Below are positions 1 to 7,204 of a DNA stretch of 8,017 nucleotides, one piece after another. Source of the stretch: Planctomycetota bacterium (GTDB lineage: Bacteria > Planctomycetota > UBA1135 > UBA2386); assembly GCA_947455805.1 (NCBI GenBank), contig CANGSN010000121.1, forward strand, positions 1-8,017, given 5' to 3'. The notes under the pieces are model-generated. The model was not told the DNA's origin. It was given only the letters and a program-made list of their open reading frames with translations, and ran no database searches. A program made the position numbers and the translations under genes. Positions within the stretch are counted from its first letter, which is position 1; every line of letters starts with the position of its first letter.

Positions 1-663
1 CGCTTCCTGCCGGCGCTGCTGCCGGTCGTGCTGCACGCCGACACCCGGCCATGGCGCTCGCCGCGCAACGTGCGCGGGCTGTTCGATCTGGCCCGCATTC
101 CAAAGCCCCTGCAGCGGTACCTGCCGTCGCTGACCTACGTGCTCGACGACCTGCACGACGTGCCGCCCGAACGGCTGCGTCGCCGTGCACTCAGTGTCTT
201 CGGGCTGTGCGCGCTCGGTGCGCTGCAGTACCTGCCGAAGGCGGCGCGCGACGAGCGGGCGTTCGCCGACTTCCTCGACGCGTGGCACGACCTGCAGGAG
301 CAGGCGCACCGTCTGGGCGAAGCCCGCGGTGGCCGCGAGCTGTTCGACACGCTGGTAGACTACGTCTTCGCGACCTCCGGCCTGCCCACGCCGGTCGTCG
401 AGCGCCTGCTGACCCGCCGCTTCACGGACCCCAAGATGAAGAACAAGTTCGTCTCCACCGCCCAGCAGCTCCGCAACGAGGGCAAGGCGGAAGCCAAAGC
501 CGAGGCTCAGGTCTCCATCCTGCTTCGCCAGATCACCCGGCGCTTCGGCGAACCGGATGCCAGCATCGTCGAACGCGTGCAGCGGGCCTCACGCGCCGAA
601 CTCGACCGCTGGCTCGACCACATCCTCGACGCAACCTCGCTCGAGGAGCTGTTCGCCAGCTGA
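1..663 (+). CDS. Rpn/YhgA-like nuclease (transposase_31 family), C-terminal part, with DUF4351-like tail
   Basis: The frame is open from the first base, so the gene begins upstream; 220 residues are visible. Visible residues 1-18 (FLPALLPVVLHADTRPW) match the segment that follows the PD-(D/E)XK core in Rpn/YhgA-like proteins (typically LPPVLPLVLYHG...W). A helical region follows, then an Ala/Lys/Glu-rich linker near residues 158-170 (EGKAEAKAEAQ). The end, roughly residues 173-219 (LLRQITRRFGEP to LDATSLEELF), resembles DUF4351. Family members are Mg-dependent DNA endonucleases that promote RecA-independent recombination, and some act in phage defence; despite the old 'transposase' name they do not mark an insertion sequence. 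The catalytic residues lie outside the window, so activity cannot be judged. A GTG at 28 is only an internal codon. The gene is convergent with the cREC gene. Family assignment is fairly firm; its role here is unknown. Confidence 0.8.
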   Translation, partial: RFLPALLPVVLHADTRPWRSPRNVRGLFDLARIPKPLQRYLPSLTYVLDDLHDVPPERLRRRALSVFGLCALGALQYLPKAARDERAFADFLDAWHDLQEQAHRLGEARGGRELFDTLVDYVFATSGLPTPVVERLLTRRFTDPKMKNKFVSTAQQLRNEGKAEAKAEAQVSILLRQITRRFGEPDASIVERVQRASRAELDRWLDHILDATSLEELFAS

Positions 664-668
664 CCAGT

Positions 669-685
669 CGCCCGACCGACGGGCG
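669..685 (+). terminator. Hairpin just after the Rpn-like gene
   Basis: A perfect 6-bp stem (CGCCCG / CGGGCG) with loop ACCGA begins 6 bases after the TGA at 661-663. No T-run follows, so a classical intrinsic terminator is not shown. It may be a GC-rich terminator stem or an mRNA-stabilising 3' end. In DNA this GC-rich, short inverted repeats also arise by chance. Confidence 0.35.
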
Positions 686-742
686 CAAGCGCTGAATCTC
701 CTCGCCGAGTCGCCTCCCCGAATTCGGCCCCTAGGTCGCGGC

Positions 743-758
743 GACGCCATCCGGCGTC
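743..758 (-). terminator. Hairpin downstream of the cREC gene
   Basis: A perfect 6-bp stem (GACGCC / GGCGTC) with a 4-base loop (ATCC on the plus strand) lies about 30 bases past the minus-strand stop at 789-791. It is in the 125-base gap between two convergent genes, which holds nothing else recognisable. No U-tract follows, so the terminator role is inferred from position only. Confidence 0.3.
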
Positions 759-788
759 CGAGCTGAGCAAATCACCACGCGGCGCCCG

Positions 789-1142
789 TCACTCCCCCAT
801 CGCCCGCCGCGCATTGGCGAACGCAACCAGCATCTCGCCCCGCCGGACCGGGTTCGCACTGTGCACCTTGCACTCCGCCGGCGGCGGCGCGATGCCCCGC
901 ACCGCCCGCTCCTCGATCCAGCGCGCGACCCGGAACCCTTCGTTCTCGGTGCCCGGCACGCCGAGGTCGTTGTCGAGCGACACCGACACCACCAGCGGGC
1001 CGTGACGTTCCAGCCACGCGAGCGCCTCGCCGACGGTGCGCACCCAGACTTCGTCGCCGGCGGCTCCGAAGCGCTGCTGGATCGCGGGGTCGCGCGGGTC
1101 GCGTTCGTCGTCGAGCCAGAGTCGGATCGGGTTCGTGGTCAC
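789..1142 (-). CDS. Cyclic-phosphate-processing receiver-like (cREC) protein
   Basis: This 117-residue protein is a single small domain derived from the response-regulator receiver fold. Three motifs mark the cREC group: an acidic cluster near the N-terminus (LWLDDERDPR, residues 8-17), a second acidic turn (SLDNDLG, 55-61) and the late HSANP motif (94-98). The latter replaces the usual receiver Thr/Lys switch and is typical of this family. cREC domains are predicted, from comparative genomics, to bind or process cyclic phosphates on RNA ends or nucleotides; biochemical proof is limited. No DNA-binding or other output domain is attached. The start is GTG at 1142, just before the conserved IRLWLDDE segment, with a weak GGGG about 5 bases upstream. 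It lies 25 bases after the histidine-phosphatase-fold gene and is probably cotranscribed with it. Family call good; exact substrate unknown. Confidence 0.75.
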   Translation of the reverse strand: MTTNPIRLWLDDERDPRDPAIQQRFGAAGDEVWVRTVGEALAWLERHGPLVVSVSLDNDLGVPGTENEGFRVARWIEERAVRGIAPPPAECKVHSANPVRRGEMLVAFANARRAMGE

Positions 1143-1167
1143 GTCGGCCCCAACTGCGGGCGACTGC

Positions 1168-1830
1168 CTACTCGCGCAGCGCGTCGACGTTCCAGGTCGC
1201 GACGCGCGAGCCGTTCTGGAACACGTCCAACGCCCCGATGCCGCCCATCGGCAGGCTCAGCGTGACGCTGCGCGACAGCCGCATGCCGAGCATCGCCGCC
1301 GCGAAGCCACCGAGCAGCGTGCCGGGCAGCACCACCACCAGCGACTTGCCGAGCGACGGCTTCATGCGTTCCTGCCACCACAGCAGCATGCGTTCGACGG
1401 CGGCGCCGAGGCTCTCGCCGCCCGGCGCCGTGGCTTCGCCGAACTCGCTGAAGAACGTGCGCACGGCGCCGTCCTCGTCGCGCATGACGTCGCTCCATTC
1501 GCGCCCCTGCCAGCGGCCCATGTTCTGGTCGCGCAGCCGCGGGTCGAGGTGCGCCTCCTGCTCGATCAGTTCGGCGAGGCCGCGCGCCGGGCCCGCACAC
1601 TGCGGCTGCGGACTCGACCACACCTCGGCGATCCCCAGCGTCTTCGCCAGCTCGAGCCAGCGCAGCACCTGCGAACGGCCGCGCCGACTCAGTTCGGCCG
1701 GGCCGTCGCCGACGGCGCGTTGCGCATGATCCCCGTCGATCTCCGGATGACGGAACAACCACAGGCGGCAGAAGTCGGACGGCTCGGACAGCATGCGCAC
1801 ATCGTGCAGAACGAACCGGCCGGCTTCCAT
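1168..1830 (-). CDS. Histidine phosphatase-fold protein with degenerate active site
   Basis: This 220-residue protein has the length and motif order of the phosphoglycerate mutase-like histidine phosphatases. The phosphate-loop RHP is at residues 27-29 (LFRHPEI). ELSRRGRSQV (46-55) is the usual 'T..G..QA' helix, VWSSPQ (70-75) the 'SSPL.RA..TA' strand, LRDQNMGRWQGREW (99-112) the 'LRE..FG.W.G' block and GGES (137-140) a conserved turn. Key residues are changed: the Arg after SSP is Gln77, the acid of LRE is Asp101, and the second catalytic His of 'SHGG' is Pro169 (VVVLPGTLLGG). Catalysis as in known members therefore looks impaired, so it may be a phosphate-binding pseudoenzyme or use another residue. 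The ATG at 1830 has GGCGAGG ending 5 bases upstream; Met13 is a less likely alternative start. It leads the cREC gene and is divergent from the KaiC-like gene. Confidence 0.78.
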   Translation of the reverse strand: MEAGRFVLHDVRMLSEPSDFCRLWLFRHPEIDGDHAQRAVGDGPAELSRRGRSQVLRWLELAKTLGIAEVWSSPQPQCAGPARGLAELIEQEAHLDPRLRDQNMGRWQGREWSDVMRDEDGAVRTFFSEFGEATAPGGESLGAAVERMLLWWQERMKPSLGKSLVVVLPGTLLGGFAAAMLGMRLSRSVTLSLPMGGIGALDVFQNGSRVATWNVDALRE

Positions 1831-1849
1831 CGTGGCCTCGCCCGGCGGC

Positions 1850-1866
1850 GGCCGATAACCTCGGCC
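1850..1866. promoter_or_regulatory. Inverted repeat and possible leaderless -10 between divergent genes
   Basis: Only 38 bases separate the divergent starts at 1830 and 1869. They contain a perfect inverted repeat (GGCCGA / TCGGCC, loop TAACC). TAACCT at 1856-1861 fits the TANNNT form of a -10 box and would place transcription start close to the GTG at 1869. That gene has no Shine-Dalgarno sequence, which fits a leaderless transcript. The repeat could also be an operator. All of this is inferred from position. Confidence 0.3.
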
Positions 1867-1868
1867 CG

Positions 1869-3455
1869 GTGAGCTTCGCCACGCTGAAGACCGGCATCGA
1901 CGGCCTCGACGGCATCCTCGCCGGCGGCATCCGGTATCCCGACGACGCCGCGGTGTTCCTGTGCCTCGCCGGCGGCCCCGGCACCGGCAAGACGCTGCTG
2001 GCCCTCGAGATGGTCGTGCGCGCGTGGCTCGACGACCGCGACGGCGGCACCTTCCTCTACTACTCGGTCGAACACTCCCCCGACAGCATCCACAAGAAGC
2101 TCGAGTTCGACTTCGACTGGTTCCGCGCCCACTCGCGCGTCGAGGCGCTGCCGCGCGAGGTGCCGAACAAGCTGGTGCTGCACACGCCGGAGGTGGCGAA
2201 CGGCGGCCAGCTGATGCTGACGCAGGCGCGGCCGGCGGCGCTGCAGCAGAAGAGCGCCCGCGGCACCACGGTCGACATCGAGTGGATCCTCGCCGAGATC
2301 GAGAACCACCGGCTGGCGGCGCCGGTGCGCATGGTCGTCATCGACAACGTCGGCCTGCTGCTGACCGACCTCGAGTACTTCGAGAAGCGCGCAGCACTGC
2401 TGGAGACGCGGCGGCGGCTGCTCGAGAACCGCATCCACGGCATCTTCGTCATGGAGGAGGCGCACCCTAGGGACCTGCGCCTGCCGTCGGCGGAGGAGTT
2501 CTCGACCGACCTGATGGTGCACCTGTCGTTCCGCGAGGAGGCGACCGACTTCAAGGCGCGCGCGCTCGAGATCAGCAAGGCGCGCCACCAGTACTACTAC
2601 CGCGGCGTGCACCACTTCTCGATCGCCGGCCGCGGCATCACGCGCGACGTCTACCTCGGCGCGCGCAACGAACGCGGCCCCGGCATCCACCTGTATCCGT
2701 CGGTTGCCGCCCAGCTGTCGATGGCGCGCGACCAGGCGCAGTTCACGGTGCCGCCGCGCGGCGACACCGCGATCGACCTCGGCCATCCCGACCTCAACGC
2801 CGCGTTCTTGCGCGACACCGGCCCGGCCGAACGCAGCTCGACGATCCTGCTGGCCGAGCCGGGCACGCGCGCGACGTTCCTGGCCCTGCGCTTCCTCGCC
2901 GCCGGCCTGCAGAAGGGCGAACGCGTGCTGTTCGTGTCGACGCGCGAGGACCGCGACGCCATCCGCCGCATCTGCCAACGCGAGCCGGTGCTGGCGCCGT
3001 GCCTCGGCCCCGACGGCAAGTTCGCGCCCGACTTCCGCGTCGTCTACCTGCACCCCGAGTTCATCGCGCCGGGCAAGTTCACCTGGGACCTGATCCGCTT
3101 GTGCCAAGGCGGCCACGCCGACGGCGAACCGCACCCGGTGGCGCGCATGGCGTTCGACAACATCTTCCGCCTGCAGGACCGCTTCCCGCTGATCACCGAC
3201 CAGCGCTTCCTGATCGCGGCCCTGGTCGACATGCTGCGCTACCTCGGCATCACGCCATTCCTGGTCGACATGGTGCCGCCGGCGGGCAGCGGCCCCGGCT
3301 TCGATCCGTCGTCGTACCTGGTCGGCTTCGACAACGTGTTGCACCTGTTCTTCGCGCAGGGCGACGACGGCCAGCGTCCGCACTTCCGGGTGCTGAAGTC
3401 GGTCGGCAACGACTTCGTGCAGGAGCCGATCGCGATCACCTGGCGCAAGGCCTGA
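1869..3455 (+). CDS. KaiC-like RecA-superfamily ATPase with two domains, the second with a degenerate P-loop
   Basis: This 528-residue protein opens with the KaiC signature TGIDGLDGILAGGI (8-21). Walker A GGPGTGKT follows at 35-42 and Walker B MVVIDN at 155-160. The segment ISKARHQYYYRGVHHFSI (235-252) matches the end of a KaiC domain. Where KaiC has the catalytic Glu pair there is VEHSP (67-71), so only the first Glu is kept. A second RecA-like half follows: AEPGTRAT (329-336) aligns with a P-loop but has Ala335 for the Lys and Arg334 for the Gly, while the Walker-B-like MAFDN (427-431) keeps its Asp. This suggests a CI/CII-type tandem in which only the first half hydrolyses ATP. Such proteins are usually oligomeric cytosolic regulators of unknown output; clock function should not be assumed. 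GTG at 1869 directly precedes the signature and has no Shine-Dalgarno. It is divergent from the phosphatase-fold gene. Confidence 0.82.
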   Translation: MSFATLKTGIDGLDGILAGGIRYPDDAAVFLCLAGGPGTGKTLLALEMVVRAWLDDRDGGTFLYYSVEHSPDSIHKKLEFDFDWFRAHSRVEALPREVPNKLVLHTPEVANGGQLMLTQARPAALQQKSARGTTVDIEWILAEIENHRLAAPVRMVVIDNVGLLLTDLEYFEKRAALLETRRRLLENRIHGIFVMEEAHPRDLRLPSAEEFSTDLMVHLSFREEATDFKARALEISKARHQYYYRGVHHFSIAGRGITRDVYLGARNERGPGIHLYPSVAAQLSMARDQAQFTVPPRGDTAIDLGHPDLNAAFLRDTGPAERSSTILLAEPGTRATFLALRFLAAGLQKGERVLFVSTREDRDAIRRICQREPVLAPCLGPDGKFAPDFRVVYLHPEFIAPGKFTWDLIRLCQGGHADGEPHPVARMAFDNIFRLQDRFPLITDQRFLIAALVDMLRYLGITPFLVDMVPPAGSGPGFDPSSYLVGFDNVLHLFFAQGDDGQRPHFRVLKSVGNDFVQEPIAITWRKA

Positions 3456-3586
3456 CGCAGCGCCCTCGCAGTCTGACGGCGGCGCATCCGGCCCGCCCGT
3501 TTGGCGAAACTCAGGGGCCGAAATGCCCATGGCACGGCGCTACCATGCCGCGCCTCGCGCAGCTGCCTGCGTCTCAAACCAACACC

Positions 3587-4549
3587 ATGATGCGACACCC
3601 CTGCGCCATCGCGCTGTTCCTCCCGACCATGCTCCTCGCCCAGGATCCGGGCATGTCGGCCCCGGGCGCGTCGGACCCCTACATGGCCCCGACGACGCCG
3701 CTGCCGACGACCGGCACGCAGGCCGCCAACTCCTACATGCGCGGCGCGTTCGGGCTCAGCCTGACCAACGCCTACTACTTCCGCGGCATCGTCCAGGAGA
3801 ACCAGGGCATCATCGCCCAGCCGCACGTCGAACTCGGCTACGACCTGATCGAGCCCGGCAGCACCGAAGGCCTGAACCGCCTCGACCTGCGCCTCGGCAG
3901 CTGGAACAGCCTGCACTCGGACCACCCAGAGGCCGCCAACGACGGCATCTGGTACGAGAGCGACTTCTACATCGACCTGACCGCCGGCATCGGCGAGCGC
4001 CTGACCACCGGCGTCCGCTACACGGCCTACACGAGCCCGAACGCGACGTTCAACCAGGTCCGCGACAGCGGCCTGCGCGACAACGTCCAGGAGCTCGCGT
4101 TCACCTTCGGCTACGACGACCGCGGCCTGCTGTTCGACTCGCTCGACAGCGGCCTGCAGCCGCACTTCCTGATCGCGTTCGAACTGGACGGCCAGCGCGA
4201 CAACGGCAACGCCGGCAACGAAGGCATGTATGCCGAGGTCGGCGTGCGCCCGTCGTTCCGCCTGCAGCAGGACGAGCCGAACGGCCTGACTCTCAGCCTG
4301 CCCGTGCGCGCCGGCTTCAGCTTCGGCGACTACTACGAGCGCATCGGCGGTGGGCGCGACGACTTCTTCGGCTACATGGACGTCGGCGCCGAGCTCGGCC
4401 TCCCCTTGACGTTTCTGCCGACGCGCATGGGCCCGTGGCAGGCGTCGACCGGCCTGCACTGGCTGCTGCTGGGCGACAACCTGGAAGCCCGCAACAACGG
4501 CGACACCAGCGAGCTTATCTTCTCGGTCGGCGTGTCGACGCGCTGGTGA
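3587..4549 (+). CDS. Exported beta-barrel outer-membrane protein, TorF-like putative porin
   Basis: From the ATG at 3587 the protein has 320 residues. Residues 1-18 look like a Sec signal peptide: Arg3, a hydrophobic core and a likely cut after Ala18 (LLA|QD). A Pro/Thr/Ala-rich linker (about 19-48) follows. The remainder has alternating strands rich in Gly, Tyr and Phe, and it ends in FSVGVSTRW, the terminal aromatic used by BAM-assembled barrels. LSLTNAYYFRGI (57-68) resembles the YxFRGIS motif near the start of TorF-family putative porins. The expected role is an outer-membrane channel or surface barrel of unknown substrate. In-frame ATGs at 3545 and 3590 are alternatives; 3545 would put extra residues before the signal peptide, and no site has a clear Shine-Dalgarno. 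The 131 bases upstream hold only a weak inverted repeat (CATGG/CCATG, 3528-3547) and no clear promoter. Barrel call good; family name moderate. Confidence 0.7.
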   Translation: MMRHPCAIALFLPTMLLAQDPGMSAPGASDPYMAPTTPLPTTGTQAANSYMRGAFGLSLTNAYYFRGIVQENQGIIAQPHVELGYDLIEPGSTEGLNRLDLRLGSWNSLHSDHPEAANDGIWYESDFYIDLTAGIGERLTTGVRYTAYTSPNATFNQVRDSGLRDNVQELAFTFGYDDRGLLFDSLDSGLQPHFLIAFELDGQRDNGNAGNEGMYAEVGVRPSFRLQQDEPNGLTLSLPVRAGFSFGDYYERIGGGRDDFFGYMDVGAELGLPLTFLPTRMGPWQASTGLHWLLLGDNLEARNNGDTSELIFSVGVSTRW

Positions 4550-4561
4550 GCGCAGCTGCAG

Positions 4562-4610
4562 GGTCGGGCGGCGACCGGGCAGGCGGGGTTTGCGGAGTGC
4601 GCGGATCCGC
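4562..4610. other. Convergent intergenic gap with short hairpin and palindrome
   Basis: The 83 bases between the convergent barrel and membrane-protein genes hold a 5-bp stem GGTCG/CGACC (4562-4576, 5-base loop) and a perfect 10-base palindrome GCGGATCCGC (4601-4610). There is no T-run on either side. They may aid transcription termination in both directions, but short inverted repeats are expected in DNA this GC-rich. Confidence 0.22.
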
Positions 4611-4632
4611 TCCCCGCGTTCTGCGCAGCGCG

Positions 4633-5178
4633 TCACTCGGCGTAGAGCACTTCGACGCGCATGCGTGCGAGGTTGTCGTAGGTGCGCTTCTTCCGCAGCC
4701 CCGGCCACCAGTCGTAGAGCAGCAGCTCCAGCGGCTTCCACATCGCCACCCAGCCGAGGATCAGCAGGCCTTCGTCGACGATGCGGCTCCACTCGCCGAA
4801 CCCGAAGCGCCGCCAACCCTCGCGCAGTGCCATGCAGGCGACCAGGAACAAGAGGCCGACCAGCAGCGCCTGCCGCCCGTGCTGCAGCGTGCGGCGCACG
4901 GACAGGCGCGCGATGCCGCTGCGGTAGCGGAAGTAGTTGTGCACGGCGTCGACGACGACGCGTTCGGGCTCGAACCGCTGCTGGTCGCGCGGCAAGTGCA
5001 ACCGGAAGACCAGCGGCGCGTCCGGCGGATGCTCGAGCGCCCACGAGACGATGAACTCCTCGGCGTCGCGGTCGAGGTCCTTCTCGTGGAACGGCGCCGG
5101 ATCGAACGAGTCGAACAGCTGTGCGAGCTCGCGCAAGCGCAGCTCGATGCGCGCTTCGCTGCCGGCGGGCGAACTCAT
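4633..5178 (-). CDS. Conserved membrane protein of unknown function with two predicted TM helices
   Basis: This 181-residue protein has no function I can name. A soluble N-terminal half contains LRELAQLFDSFDPAPFHEKDLDRDAEEFIVSWA in scattered form across residues 15-47; I recall this conserved Leu/Phe/Asp/Glu pattern from hypothetical proteins in many proteobacteria and relatives. Two hydrophobic stretches follow, about 103-118 (ALLVGLLFLVACMA) and 136-155 (EGLLILGWVAMWKPLELLLY). Arg-rich residues precede the first (VRRTLQHGR) and RKKR follows the second (162-165), so both ends probably face the cytoplasm as a membrane hairpin. The ATG at 5178 has GGCGAGG ending 5 bases upstream. It starts 22 bases after acs and is probably its cotranscribed partner. 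A role in acetate use is only a guess from context. Confidence 0.7.
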   Translation of the reverse strand: MSSPAGSEARIELRLRELAQLFDSFDPAPFHEKDLDRDAEEFIVSWALEHPPDAPLVFRLHLPRDQQRFEPERVVVDAVHNYFRYRSGIARLSVRRTLQHGRQALLVGLLFLVACMALREGWRRFGFGEWSRIVDEGLLILGWVAMWKPLELLLYDWWPGLRKKRTYDNLARMRVEVLYAE

Positions 5179-5200
5179 GCCGACCTCGCCGCGCGCGCGT

Positions 5201-7144
<1,944 letters not shown>

Positions 7145-7180
7145 GGCGCGGCGGAGAGGAAGGGCAGGAACGAGGAGGAT

Positions 7181-7198
7181 GCCGGGCGGCAGCCCGGC
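7181..7198 (-). terminator. GC-only hairpin between pepA and acs
   Basis: A perfect 7-bp stem GCCGGGC / GCCCGGC with a 4-base loop begins 6 bases after the pepA stop (7205-7207, minus strand). The following minus-strand sequence is CT-rich (ATCCTCCTCGTTCCTGCCC) rather than a U-tract. It may end pepA transcription partly or attenuate read-through into acs. This is the strongest stem I found in the window, but its function is inferred. Confidence 0.42.
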
Positions 7199-7204
7199 CG
7201 CGGG

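Noticed and set aside
1..663. Insertion sequence or transposon suggested by the old 'transposase' name of the Rpn family
   Set aside because: No terminal inverted repeats, target-site duplication or DDE motif are visible. The family is a nuclease and not an IS transposase.
1869..3455. Circadian clock KaiC
   Set aside because: There is no kaiA or kaiB in the window, the second P-loop lacks its Lys, and the CII autophosphorylation context is not evident. Only KaiC-like is justified.
1689..3530. Long minus-strand open frame (613 codons) opposite the KaiC-like gene
   Set aside because: Its translation is dominated by Arg, Ala, Gln, His, Glu and Val with no domain or motif. The plus-strand frame has clear KaiC motifs. 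Long antisense frames are expected from G/C-ending codons.
3528..3547. Inverted repeat CATGG/CCATG before the barrel gene as an operator or riboswitch
   Set aside because: It is only 5 bp with a 10-base loop, and part of it comes from a CCATGG palindrome; no known riboswitch core is seen.
3239..5044. Long minus-strand open frame (601 codons) across the barrel gene
   Set aside because: It spans three genes and an intergenic gap with an Arg/Ala/Val-rich composition and no recognisable motif, whereas the plus-strand frame has a signal peptide and a barrel pattern.
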